64,000 nucleotides of DNA. Source: Circinella umbellata (lineage: Eukaryota > Mucoromycota > Mucoromycetes > Mucorales > Lichtheimiaceae). A program made the position numbers and the translations under genes. The stretch spans positions 124,001 to 188,000 of the forward strand of contig JAIWNF010000064.1 in the NCBI GenBank assembly GCA_025093555.1. The letters run 5' to 3'. Positions 35,168 through 47,217 of the stretch are shown piece after piece; the stretch's first letter is position 1, and each line of letters opens with the position of its first letter. The notes beneath the pieces are model-generated. The model made no database searches. It saw only the letters and a list, made by a program, of their open reading frames with translations, and was not told the origin of the DNA.

Positions 35168-37239
35168 TTACACTTTGCTGACACCAGGAACAGGTTCTGC
35201 AGCAACTTCGCGTTGAACTTGAGCCATTAACTCTGCATCATGCGAAGCGGAAGCTCCGCCAAAAATGGCATCCATGTCTTCTAAACTTCTTGATTTTGTT
35301 TCTAAATTTACAATAAATAAATAAGTAATCAGTAAACATATATGCAATAGACAAACAATAAAAAAATTAATTAATAATGACTTACCAGGCACAATAAAAA
35401 GAACAAAGAAGAATGAGATAAAGCAGAAACAACCAAAAAATACGTATGTACCGTAACCAATGCTGCTAAGCATAGGAGGAGTAATTAAACCAATAATGAA
35501 GTTACACATCCAGTTTGCAGATGTACTAATAGACATGGCCTTTGCACGAGTACGTAATGGAAAAATTTCAGAACCATATACCCATCCAATTGGTCTAAAT
35601 TATAGAGAACAAAAAAATGGGTTAGTATTGAGTTTTTTTTTATCTATGTAACATAGAAAAAAAAGAAAAAACCTACCCCCATGAATAAGCAAAGTTTGCA
35701 ATAAAGAGGTAAACAAAGACAACTGCAACCCAACCTTCCTTTGTGTGGTTTGGCCAGTCATCTGAAAACATACCAACAACAACAGCAATGACAAGCATAC
35801 AAATTGTCATAGCAGCTGATGCTGTCAATAACATGGGCTTTCGACCAAATTTATCAAGGAAAAGTACGGTAGGCACTGTCATAAGGAAGTTAATGATACC
35901 TACAACACCTGTAGCTAAAAGTGAAACTGAATCTCCTTGCAAACCAACGGACTCAAAAATTTTGGGCGCATAATAGATCAGAGCATTGACACCAACGAAC
36001 TGTTGGAAGAACATAATAGCGCAGGCAATAAATAAACGTAAGCGCATGCCTTTACGGAACAGCTCAGCATAACCTAACAAGTTGATTTTAATAGCAGCTG
36101 TTCGAGTACCTTGTTGTACAAGATCAGGATACATCTCAGCTTGAACGCGGCGATCAAATTCAACAGTTGACTTGATTTCACGCCATTCGGCCACAACTAA
36201 TGGATCATCCACAGAAAGACGACGTAATTTAGCAAGAACGCGTAAAGATTCTTCATCCCGACCAACAGAAGCCAACCATCGAGGTGAAAAGGGGAAAAAT
36301 AAGATACCAACACCAAGAATGATACCAATAATAATTTGAAGACAAAGGGGTATACGCCATTGTGCTTCATTTGGAATAAATTGAGTGCCGTAATCGATCC
36401 AGAAAGAAATAAGAATACCAAACGTTACAGCTTGCTGTTGTAATGAAACGAGGGAGCCACGGATTTCTGGTGGCGCAATTTCAGATTGATATAAAGGTCT
36501 ATATTATTGTTTACGTAGCAAATATGTGAGCGAGTATACATTCTACTTTTTTTTGTTGTAGAAAATCAGATGTATAAAAAAAAGTGTTTTCTTACACTAG
36601 CATACTAAGGCCACCAACGGATATACCGGTGACAAAACGTCCTCCAAAGAGATAGCCAATATTTTGAGCACCTCCTTGCTAAATAAAAAGATAATAGAAA
36701 ATTATTAGTTGAGGTTTGGTTTTTTACAAGGAAAGTTAAAAAAAAACCATTTTTCTAATTAAACTTACAATCGCACTGCCTAAAAGAAATATAATACTAA
36801 ACAAAACAATCGAATATTTTCTTGAAATTTTATCTGCAAAATAGCCAACAATCCAAGCACCAGCCCAAGCACCAAGCTCAAGGATAGCGACTACGAAACC
36901 ATTTTCTGTTGAGTTCATAGGAAATTGGTCGACAAATGTCTATAAAGATATTTTTTATTGTTATTTTTTTTAATTTTATTTTCTTGGTCATTTTATCCGT
37001 TTATGGGTAAAATATTTCATCTATATAAAGCAATTAGAATGTTATTTTACCTTCATTTCCTGTACACCAGAAATGACACCTTGATCATATCCAAATAATA
37101 CACCACCCAATGAAGCAAATAATGCAACGGCAAAAACGTATGGGTTCTCAATGATGCCTTTAATACCAGAAGAACCTTTCCGTTGCTGTATTATTATACT
37201 ATCATCATTTATAGGTAGATCGTGTTTACTATCGTTCAT
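35168..37239 (-). CDS. MFS sugar porter (hexose/polyol:proton symporter-like)
   Basis: Six exons: 37239-37051, 36939-36769, 36678-36596, 36498-35677, 35594-35386, 35301-35168; 1608 nt, 535 aa, 12 expected helices. Sugar-porter marks in order: GGVLFGYDQGVISG in helix 1, DKISRKYS (loop 2-3), VPLYQSEIAPPEIRGSL, SPRWLASVGRDEES (the PESPRWL box, here PFSPRWL), QQFVGVNALIYYAP in helix 7, DKFGRKPMLL (loop 8-9), PIGWVYGSEIFPLRTRAKA in helix 10, and PGETKSRSLEDMDAIFG (PETK box, with an extra Gly). Import of a hexose or polyol across the plasma membrane is the family role; the exact sugar is not readable. Two short, adjacent central exons (57 and 28 codons) and all phases agree. A 3.8-kb gene-free region lies upstream, room for complex regulation. 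Confidence 0.95.
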
Positions 37240-40200
37240 TTTTCTTTAATAATATATAATGGTAATAATAATAAAGTAGGTAGACGAACAAGAAATAATA
37301 ATAAAAGAATGTAAAATGTAAGTGAAAAAAGACAAAGGATCAGGTCTATTTTATACAATCTGCTATAGCTGCAGCTTATGCAGGTCTTTTATCCGGTCTC
37401 CCCCACGTTATAGAAGAGGGGTTAAACTCAATGTTTATAAAAGTTGCTTTCTTATCTCACCTCTTCACAGTCCTCCCCCCCCCAAAGAAAATCTAGTGGA
37501 TGGCCCGCGCAACTTTGCGGATGATGTAATTATCTTATACCTCGTCTTCGCTTAAATCACTAAATTAAGACATATTACTAAACGGGTCCCTACTGGATGG
37601 ACTGAAACAGGCGGGAAACCGGAAAAAATGTAAAATGAAAGTGGCACGCATTAGATTTTTGATTACATCCCTTATTTATTGCGCTTATTATTATTTTTAT
37701 GGTTATTTACCTACATTGATAATGTACTATGTATAATTAAGGAAACTTTCATGATCTTTCCTTCATCCTGTATACTCTTCTTTTTCCCCACAAAAATAAG
37801 ATATTTTACTATCTTTGTAATAGATTCCGACTTTGAAGCAAGTTGTTTGCCCCACATTTAAATCGATAAAGTATCATGCTATTTTTTTTCCCATCTCCAC
37901 CCCGCATTTTCCCATTTCGATCTAAGTTACGAAACTCGGAATAAAAGGTTGACAAAGTTGAAATCTAACTTTCTATATATGTAAATATAATTTGCTATTA
38001 TTTTATGTATAAAGTGTATGCAATTATAACTTTTTATGTAGTACGTAGTAGGCACATTTTGTTTTAAAAAACAAAGAAGAAGCTTATAATAATTATAAAC
38101 CCGGAAAGGGGGAGGGGGTCAAATAAAAAAATTTCTAATTTTAAATATTCTTTATTACTAACAAGCACCATACATATTCTTCATATTACACCATATAAGT
38201 GTATATATTGTTTTCTCTCCCCGTTGGCTGTCAATTAGCGCTTTATTTATTATGTACCAATTGTTTATATTTATCAAGTTTACAAAGCATGTTTTGATTA
38301 ATACTACAAGAAATGCTTTGTCTCTAAAAATCAAACTTTAAGGGTCGCTGTTCTTTTTATATCATGTTGTATAACCCGAACCATTCAGTAAGACTAATGT
38401 TCCATAGTTCAGGGTCGTGTTTTTGATCGATTTCAAAAGAGAAAAACTGTTCGACTCACATGAACTATAAAATATGCTTTCGGATGAGCCCGAAAATGTT
38501 TTGAACCTTTTCTATTTTAACTTTTTTAGATCAGCAATAAACTCCTCTCTCTATCTCTCACAATACAGAACAACTTTTGATTTATAACATCTAAAGCATG
38601 TATCTACCCCCAACCTACCACTCCACTTTGATTTTTTTTTTTGCAAGCTACTATTCTCACGATATATGGAGATAAGGATAATCAGCTTTAAATTTTTATT
38701 TCTTTCCATAATTGAGGATGATTTGGGGTAGCGGAGTGTGTAGTGGATGGATAAAACTGAGTGCATCCAGTTGTTGGAACTTACAAGTCGTACGAGGGCC
38801 ACTGTTTTCAAGTGATATTAGATACATCAAATAAGAGCACAGATTTTCCCAAGTCACATTATCAATACTAATATTTGTTAGAAGATTGTTTATAGTAAAA
38901 GTAAAACAAGAGAAAAGTATCTATAAGTCAATATGTCCGTTTACTATTATTATTATTACAACAGAACTAAGATGGAGAATTTTATACTACAAAACGACAT
39001 ATAGAAACTTGATATGTTCTGAATTTCCAAAAGGAAAGACTGGTATTTTTAAAGTTTAACTAGTTCATATTCTGGAAAAAGCTACAAAGGTTTTATAAAA
39101 ATCTGTAAACGTAATCAATAATCAGTGGAAGGCTTACGTAAATCTGAGGCTATCCACAAAAGTAAGGCAAGTTGGTAAGGCGTGCTAAACTGAGAAATAA
39201 CATGTGAACAGGTTTACTGGTACGACAACTAGTTTTTATTTTTGTGACACACTATTCCTTACTGTGGTGGCAGGTTATGCATTGATTATTCAAAAGACAG
39301 TGATTGTAGTACCAGATAGAATGCATAAAAAAGTTAGTCGGAGTAATATTTTTGATTGACTATGGTAGATTATGACAGTTAATGTCAATATATCGTTGAG
39401 CAAGAATATGAAACGAACCAGGGATAATTTAGTAGAAAAAAAAACGAATTTGATTGAATATTAATGTAAGTTCGGGAGACGGTGAGGCAAGAGAAAGAGG
39501 GAGAAAGAAGGAAGAGACAGATTTATTTAATACAATGACAGTCGTGCGCGCTGGAGATGGTAGTACCAGCGGTGATGGTTTTGATTTGATTACTGTCATG
39601 CTGTTGATTCTCATCTTCAACTATATAGTACTTCTATCTTTACTAAATCCATATTTTGGTAGTAGGGTAAATAAGGAAATATCATAAACTGTCTAGAGGT
39701 ATGATTTTCGGTTGTTGTCCTGTTTTTAAACCAACAAAGAAAAGGAATCTTGATATGATTCATAATATATGATGAGTGTGTTAAATTATAACCGAATGAG
39801 AGCATGACTGACTAAACTCTTTTATTTAGCACAGTAAGAGAGCTGATCGTTTGGAAGAGTTTTTAAGTTCTGAGTTGATGTGGTAGCTTTCATATGTGTT
39901 TTACAGGGATAGTCATGGATAGAGCTTGCTAATTTAAAAACATATTGATCTTACCTTGATTAGAAGTAAATGTATAACCTCTAATAAGTACATATACACG
40001 CGTTATTATACATACATTTATATTTATATGACTAATATACGTTGATACACAGGAATTTAGATACGAATGAAAATAAATAACACAATGTACTGTAAATTAA
40101 TTATAAATAGGAGTTTCTTACAAGCAAAGGTTATGTATAATAAAATATAAGAGTGAAAATAAACTAAAGATTTTGTGTCAAAATTTAATACAATAATGAT

Positions 40201-41067
40201 GTAAATGAGGGAAATATAAAAAGAAAAGCAGTGAGTCGGCAAGAATATTACGTTCTTTCTTGTTGAATTGAATTTAGATAGTACTAATTTGACCTTAGAG
40301 AATGATAATTCAATCATATTATTTAAAAGATAAAACAAGTCGTGAGGCACACCTAAAAGAAAATTAGTATATGTATCTCTCTAAGCTAGCCAGCTAATGT
40401 GTTTTATGAAAAATGCTAAAAGATCAAGAAAAGAAAATGTTTTGGTAAGTACATTATTACTCTTTATAGAAAATATTCCGATTAATATAATATAATAAAA
40501 TGATTAATAAGTTTACAGAGACATATTGATAACCAACAAGTAAATGTTACAGACGATATGAAATTGATAAAGTTTGCTGATAAGCTATAAAAGAATATCT
40601 TCGAAAGGAGATGCTGTTGATATCTATTATATGATGTAAAAACCAGTACGCAATGTCATAAAAAATATCGACCTGGGCAAATAACTGTGTTCGATTTAGT
40701 AAATGTACAGTAGCATCAATATATCTCAGTTGCGGCAAATACTAAAATATAAAGAACTGTGTATTTACATCTTTCGGTCTTGATATTGAAAAAAAAGACC
40801 ATATCGATCGAACACACTATTCGTAGCAGTAAAAAAAAACAATTGCGGCCAACAGTTTCGTTTCTCAACTTATTGAAACTCTGCTGGAGAACAAAAAATA
40901 TGTCCAACTTTGGTAGGAGTCTTTGGAATGATTAGAAACACGTTGATTTATGCTAATCGCACTTCTCTTTCCCTTTCAAGATCTAATAATGTAATAGTGT
41001 TTTCACTTTTTTTTTACCAACTAGTGCCAATTAGTCTATGGTAAAAAAAAATATGAAACAGTCTACT
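37240..41067. other. Longest gene-free stretch in the window (3.8 kb)
   Basis: Upstream region of the sugar porter plus 3' flank of the disordered-protein gene. AT-rich with scattered short open frames (38551-38811, 39454-39687, 40057-40350, 40547-40738) that show neither homology I recognise nor plausible splicing. CCATAGTTCA (38402-38411) is loosely mirrored by TGAACTATA (38460-38468). C-run at 37473-37482 on the plus strand. Confidence 0.45.
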
Positions 41068-42910
41068 TTATTTCTTTTCAATTTCAAAGTTCGGTGCTTC
41101 TTTTTCCATCCGTTCAAATTTAGCTTTCATTTCTTGCTTCCACGTTTGCTTAGCTGTTTGTCGTAGGCTCTATAAACAGTTATAAAAGAATAAAATTAGA
41201 ATAAGCTATTTATTACCTTCTATTGTTTACACGGATATTCAATGCGTACAGAAAACATAATATAAATTAATATGAGTATAATATGTATATAAGAAAAAAA
41301 TCCTTGAACCTTTACCATATTTTGAATTAATCCAATTCGCTTTTCCGCATCAAACTGCCTCCTAATGGCATCCAATTCCGTGCCTCTTTGCTCACGAATC
41401 ATCTTCAATCTTGCGCGATAACTACGTTCAATTTCATCGAGCAAGTCCTCGTATGCACTCTTTTCTGCTGCAGAATCATCATCTACACTTTCATCTCCAT
41501 CACTGACAAAATCTTCTTCGTCCTCATCCCTTAATAACAGAGCTGTTAGAAGGTATATACATGACAGGTAATATATATATATATATATATATATATTAAA
41601 GAAAGCACTTACTCTGTGTCGCTCAATAGTTTTAATTTTTTATAGGCTGTGCTAGTACGCCTTGTAATTTTGAGTTGTTTTTTACTGGAGGATTCTTTAC
41701 TAGCATTTTCATTATGACGAGATCTGCTACTGTTGGCTCTTAATTTGGTATTAACCGTGTTGTTTCGAGATGGTGATGATCGAGGAGTTGGGCTGACACT
41801 ATTGCTTTCGAGAGAATGGTTCGATTGTTTACTTCGACTTCTGGTAATAATAGGTTCATTAAGTATTTGGCTTCTTGTTATTATTGCTTGCTGATTTAAT
41901 TGTTTTTCCTTATCACTATAGTTGTTGTGATGTGGTGTGCTCGTACGGCTTTCGCTTCTTTGCGTTCGATCTTTTGCATTATTATTCGTTTCACTTGTTG
42001 AACTTTCTATACTTGTTGCTCGACTTGTTCTACTAACTGGCGTTTTGCTTTTACTAGTATCTTGCTTATTTTGGCTAGTGTTATTATTAGGAATTTGTTC
42101 CTGCTTACGTGATGTGGTTGGAGTAGAAGTGGTAGTGGCAGTGGATCGTTTAAGACGTTTTGATCGACTTCGTGTATTAATGTAGTTGGTCTCCTCATCA
42201 CTGCTTTCGCTGCTGCTACTACTCTCTTCAGTGCTATCTTGAATGATAATTGCCTTGCTAGGAGTGCTTCCTTCCACTTTTTTAGATTTGGGAATTGTTC
42301 TTGATCTGATCACTTCTTTTCTATTAGAACTGTTGTTTTTGGCGCTTGATGATGCTTCATTACGTTTAGCGGTGGCACGTTCATAATAACGTTGAGCACC
42401 ACTTTCGCTGTTACTACTTGTGCTACTACTTTCCTCTATTTCATCTTTGCTGCTGCTCTTGCTTTCATTATCACTTGAACTGTGACTTGTACTTTTACGT
42501 TGTTTATTGTTATTTTCTGTCGGGCTGGATGTTGATGATATTTCTTTTCTTCTTCTTTTTTTCTTTCTTTCATCCCCTTGATCCGAAAGACTGTGGTTTA
42601 TACTGTTAGCAAATTTATTATTATTTGCACGTTTACTTTTACTTCGTGTAACAATAGTGTGATTTAATACTTGACTTCGCGTCATTACACCGGCATCGTC
42701 AAGATTAAGCAGGTGAGGCAATGGGCGAACATGTGATTTTCGCGTCTTTGTTGATTTTTTGTTTTTGCTTTCACTGCTACTCAAAGAAGAGTTTTCAGGA
42801 GGACTGGGTGATGGCGAAGAACGTTGGTGATGGGAGGTTGATTGTTCTAGTTCTTGTTCATTAACGGCATTGTCATTAGCACGTTTAGATGTACTTAATG
42901 CTGATCCCAT
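41068..42910 (-). CDS. Disordered Ser-rich, probably nuclear protein with C-terminal coiled coil
   Basis: Three exons: 42910-41613, 41529-41316, 41169-41068; phases 2 and 0 agree; 1614 nt, 537 aa. About 430 N-terminal residues are low-complexity (Ser, Thr, Asn, Lys, Arg) with several basic clusters (KKKRRRK, KRLKR) that would act as nuclear signals. The motif TRSQ-x-LN followed by I-x-TRS-x-SK occurs twice, near residues 76-93 and again near residue 350, with a half copy NTRSRSKR in between. After an acidic stretch (DEDEEDFVSDGDESVDDD) comes a charged, probably coiled-coil region (SYRARLKMIREQRGTELDAIRRQFDAEK, about residues 463-490, quoted as two parts in order) and a basic tail ending in EKK. 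I do not recognise a named family; a chromatin or Sds3-like role is conceivable from the helix but unproven. The last exon is confirmed only by phase and continuity. Confidence 0.8.
41571..41596. repeat. (AT)n microsatellite in intron 1 of the Ser-rich protein gene
   Basis: About 26 bp of uninterrupted AT dinucleotides, 16 bp downstream of the exon 1 donor on the minus strand. Likely polymorphic in length. Confidence 0.85.
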
Positions 42911-43817
42911 TATTATTAATTGTTTATCTAATCAATCCCTGAATTGGAAATTTGTTTTATTCTAGACAGATTCAATGAAAGATAGGGAGAGAGTGTGTGT
43001 GTGTGTGAGGGAGGAACAGAGAGTTATGAATATGTACGATGAGGGTTACTTCAATTTGAATAAAAAAAGTGAGCACAAAGAAGGCGGATTTTATTAAGTG
43101 TGGCGCCGGTCGTGTTTTTATTCTAAGAATTATTTTCATTCTTATTTACCTCTTCTTTCACTCGTTTAAAAATGTTAAGAAAAAGTGAAAGTAATAGTGA
43201 ATATTATATCTATATACTTCTATTTTATAGATAGAGTATTATTATTCAGCATGATAATAAACCTGTTTCTAGCTTATTGGTTTTCTCTGTTAAATAATTC
43301 CGAGTCATTTATATAAAAGTAGAGATTATGTTACTTGTATAGGTTGTTAATATTGATGAGCCCATTGTAACTGTAACTAATATTAATAAAATATATGTTT
43401 GCAGCATAATAATTATTCGTTATTGATATATGTATTTATATTTTTTTTACTATTATTCTATTACAATATATTTAGAACTTGCGTTGTTTCTAGTGAATAA
43501 TAAGCCAGGAACGACAGCGATTTTACGCGTTTCAAGGTTATTATTTAATTGTTTGTGATGAAACAGCAATAAAACATAGCTGTTCAGTGAAATTTAAACC
43601 AGTTTCAGTTTTTTGTATTAGAAAACGATTTGTTTTAATAATACTACGCATAATCAATGCCCTTTTTTTTTCATGCGACCATTTATATTCCAGGTGTTCC
43701 AGGTGGTACTAGGATCCAATTACCATAACCATCATACTCCGACAGGGCCTTGGTGGGTTTTCAAGGTGCTTCTAACACGAGGTAATACACTCCCCTTTCG
43801 ATTGATTTGTTATAGTC
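42911..43817. other. Divergent promoter region, Ser-rich protein gene / eL39
   Basis: 907 bp. A (GT)n tract at about 42993-43007 lies in the 5' flank of the Ser-rich gene. The segment 43680-43815 before eL39 is less AT-rich and includes repeated GGTG/CCAGG words (CCAGGTGTTCCAGGTGG, 43691-43707). No gene seen. Confidence 0.5.
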
Positions 43818-44292
43818 ATGGTACGTAATAACTTATTGAAGGGGCTGGGATAATAAATATTATTGAATTATAGAAAATGGATGGATGATTCAAAAGGATG
43901 GATTTCTATAAAAATGAAATGGATGGATTGATTGAAGTTGGATGAATTGTTCATATCATGGAAAGATGGATGGATTCAAAAAGTTTATTAAAACTCACAT
44001 TCAACAATATATGTATTATAATTTTAAATAATTCAGCCTTCCAACAAATCGTTCCGAACCAAGGTTAAGCTTGGCAAGAAGCAAAAGCAAAACCGTCCTT
44101 TGCCCCACTGGTTCCGCATGAAGACTGACACCAAGATTCGGTAAATAACAATAACAATAATAATCACATTAAATGCATGTGTGGGGTTTATTTATTTTTT
44201 TAACTCAAAAAAAATGCTTTTTTTTCTCTGTATATTTAAATAGCTGGAACGCTAAGCGACGCAACTGGCGCCACACCAAGCTCAACCTTTAA
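43818..44292 (+). CDS. RPL39: 60S ribosomal protein eL39
   Basis: Three exons: 43818-43820 (only the ATG), 44037-44140 and 44244-44292; 156 nt, 51 aa. The joined protein opens [20 protein letters not shown] and carries [20 protein letters not shown] and [11 protein letters not shown], matching eL39 along its full usual length of 51 residues. It lines the peptide exit tunnel of the large ribosomal subunit. The first intron starts directly after the start codon (ATG|GTACGT), a layout typical of eukaryotic ribosomal-protein genes, which is why the gene leaves no long open frame in genomic DNA. The 216-bp first intron contains repeated GGATGGAT words. Introns and frame are consistent (phases 0 and 2). 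High, constitutive expression is expected. Confidence 0.95.
43876..43978. repeat. Imperfect (GGAT)n-rich tract inside eL39 intron 1
   Basis: The word ATGGATGG or GGATGGAT recurs at least four times with spacers (for example 43878-43885, 43918-43927, 43966-43977). It fills nearly half of the intron. It looks like a decayed tetranucleotide repeat; I could not fit it to a box C/D or H/ACA snoRNA. Confidence 0.6.
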
Positions 44293-44705
44293 AAAAGTCG
44301 AGCATTTCTTTCTTCATTCCAACAATTGTCCAATATATTCCTTTATGACTACTCAACTTTTTTTTTAATCAATAAAAGAAAACCAAAAATATTTGGAACG
44401 ATTGCGACAAAAAAGTACACACACAGACATCCACCCAATTTATCCAGTCTCGAGTATTATATTATATGTATATATATTTGTATTCTCTTTAAACAACAAC
44501 AGAGATATTGGCTATACGAAAAAAAAGAGAGAAATGATATACGTAGATTATATGCACAATTCTGGATAATCGAAAGGGGAGGGGGAGGAACTATTATTGG
44601 AAAGATCTCGGTGTAACAATATATATATATATTATGATGTTATAGAGGGGATGATGATGGAAAGATATATAAATCATATGATAAGAATCTTTTAGTTTAT
44701 ATAGT
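44293..44705. other. Tail-to-tail region, eL39 / ACS transporter copy B
   Basis: 413 bp. Contains AATCAATAAAAG (44368-44379) suitable for 3' end formation of eL39, and a TATATATAT run near 44621-44631. No coding sequence recognised. Confidence 0.5.
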
Positions 44706-47217
44706 CTAGGAAATGTATCTGAAATCTGGATGCTATGTTGAATTAGTATAAGCAATGGTTAGTAATGATATAAGTGTATAGTTTTTCTTTTCATGCAAAA
44801 AGATATGATTTACCTTATCACAAAGATCAATTGAAGTACTTTTTGAGATGATTACATATCGCTCTTCATGTGTCATGTTATCACGCTTCTTATTGATATG
44901 GATAAAAAGAAACTTTAATGCTAAAGTGAAAATGATGCCTAGTACCATAAACCCAAGTGCTGCCGCATGGCCATGAACATAATGAGGAGCATCGCTAGTT
45001 CTATATAACTGACCAGCGATACACCCTCCTACGTTACCGATCGATGTAATTAGTGCAACAGCAACGGACCGCTTGGTTCTTCCCGCAATATTATTAGTAA
45101 ACCAACTTGCAAATGATGCATAAGCCGCGTACATGCCTGTTGTTACCAAGATCGTTGCAAAATAAAGACCTGGCACACCTTGATCTTTCAGAGCAATCAA
45201 GAGTATATATCCCAGAGTAGCTACGAGCATAGGTATCATTACATGGAAACCTCTTTCTTTTCGTTTATCTGCACTGATCCCACCCAATATAGTAAAAATA
45301 CATGCTTATTTTTTTTTAAAAAAAAAGAAGTAGGGTAGTTGTTAATGAAACCATCATTATTTCTATTTTTGTTATCGTGCAGCAATTCCCTTAAATTCAA
45401 ACTACACTATTCTTTTACCTACTAAGTATGGAAATGAACTCATTCCTTGAGCACTTAAAGCAGTAAAACCCATCCCATGAATAATAGTAGGAAGGAACAT
45501 TGAAATACTATAAATGCAAACAATGTCACACAAGGCAATTATTGAAAATGCATAAGTTTTCCAATCTTTGAATACCGCAAAAAATTGAGACCAGGAAAAA
45601 TTCGAGTCAGCTTCTGAAGTAGGCCCATGGTCAATTGCCATCATGTTCATAAACATTTTCCGTTCTTTTTCTGTTAAAACTTTTTTTTAAAGATAAATAA
45701 ATAAGTTAAAAGATAATAAAAGTATATTATCCAATAAGTTGTTTACTATAATTTTTCCACCTCTTAGGCTTCGTTTTACATATAATAAATACTATCATAC
45801 TAACATGGAGTAGTTTCTGGATAGTCAGGTAAAGAGGTATAACTGATAATTGCAAGTACAAGCGTTGGGATGGCTTCGATAATAAATATCCATTGCCAAC
45901 CACCTAATCCTTGTACGCCGTCAAGTTGCATAAGCCCGTAAGCCTAAAATTGTTTTTCGTCTGGTCAGTAAGAGCTTTCAACTAGCGCCATAATAATCGT
46001 CTTTGTTATTATATGTCTTTGTCATCAGAACTTTAATATATATATAGTATTTCAGAAGATCTTTGAATAACTTACCAAAACACCTCCAAATGCCTAGTGG
46101 TGTCAATATATAATAGAGAATGAGAAATATGATTAGCTCGTTAGTAATGATAATCAATTGGCTTTGATATATTATAGAAAAAATTACATATCATAAGAAA
46201 GAAACGTGAAGTATATGATACACTTACGCCTGCACAAGTAGAAACTGCAAAAAAGATTGCAATTCTTCGTGCTTGTTCCTGTTTTGTATACCAAATGGAC
46301 ATATAAAAAAGAATGGCAGGTACCAAACCAGCCTCTATAAAACATAATACGAAGATATAATAAGAACTAGTCTATTTTGATTTATCACTTGCTTTTATTA
46401 TTTTGAATGAAAGAAAGAAGAAAAGTACTTACCAGCCACACCGAGAAAAAAACGAGCTACAAATATTTGAGTGCTATTCTTTACAGCAGCCATAGCCATC
46501 ATTATAGAACCCCAGGTAATTAGCAGAATGGATATCCATATTTTTGGTCCTATTTTGTTGAGTACCATATTTGCTGGAATTTCGAAAATGATCTGTGTAT
46601 TTTTGTATATAATTATGTTAATTAAGTTGAGGATTAGACATAGCGTATCGTTTGTTGGCTTTATCGATAATAATAAATAGAACGCTACAACAAAAATAAT
46701 ACATTACATATCCTGCAAAAAATATCGATAAAGCACCGTTGAATTCATTTTCTGTCATATTTATATCTTCCACTAGTCCGGCGAGTTTGGCATTGCCTAT
46801 TACATAAAGTCAATAATAATAAAAAGCAAATTAATTCAAAAGTACTGCACGCAAAGTTAAGGATTATTACGTCTTGCTTATTGGACTAACTACAGTACCA
46901 ATATTAACTCGGTCTATAAATGAGAACAAATAAAATAAGCAAACAAGTGGGAGAATACGGAAATCACGCTTTATAGTTAAGCGACGTAACTCATCTTTAT
47001 TGAGTTCTACATCAAAATCTTTAACATCGTTGACCAGTTCATCCAAAGGGGATGATTGTTTGGTAATATTAGTGTAATCATTATCACCATTATTATTATA
47101 TAGAGTGGTGTTGCTACTCTTCTCTTTCCAATAATGAGCTTCTAATTGTTCATCAACAGTGTGATTAACTTTATTATCATATCCTTTTTTGTTTTCAAGC
47201 TCGGTGATGCTGTTCAT
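44706..47217 (-). CDS. MFS transporter, anion:cation symporter family, copy B (paralogue of copy A)
   Basis: Nine exons: 47217-46899, 46796-46708, 46592-46433, 46334-46228, 46093-46076, 45943-45805, 45679-45419, 45304-44814, 44732-44706; 1611 nt, 536 aa. It aligns with copy A throughout: RILPLVCLFYLFSFIDRVNIG, GNAKLAG, ENEFNGALSIFFAGY, QGLGGWQWIFIIEAIPTLVL, FAVFKDWKTYAFSI, TTGMYAAYASFASWFTNNIA, and the final exon HPDFRYIS. Exons 2, 6 and 9 have exactly the lengths of their counterparts (89, 139, 27 nt). Differences are real: intron 3 lies 2 nt earlier (phase 1 instead of 0), an extra intron splits off an 18-nt exon coding AFGGVL, and the intron after PYLVG is ordinary GT-AG where copy A has GC-AG. 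Organic-anion uptake with protons is the family role. The N-terminal 85 residues are hydrophilic and differ strongly from copy A. ATG 47217 is the first true ATG in frame. Confidence 0.92.

Noticed and set aside
38551..38811. Minus-strand open frame of 86 codons in the 3.8-kb gap
   Set aside because: No motif, no codon pattern resembling the true genes, contains a poly-A-coded Lys run.
40057..40907. Adjacent minus-strand frames (97, 63 and 63 codons) that might be one decayed gene
   Set aside because: They do not join in phase with credible splice sites and show no family motif.
43876..43978. Possible intronic snoRNA in eL39
   Set aside because: GGATGATT resembles a C box only loosely and no paired D box or H/ACA layout was found; the tract is better described as a decayed repeat.
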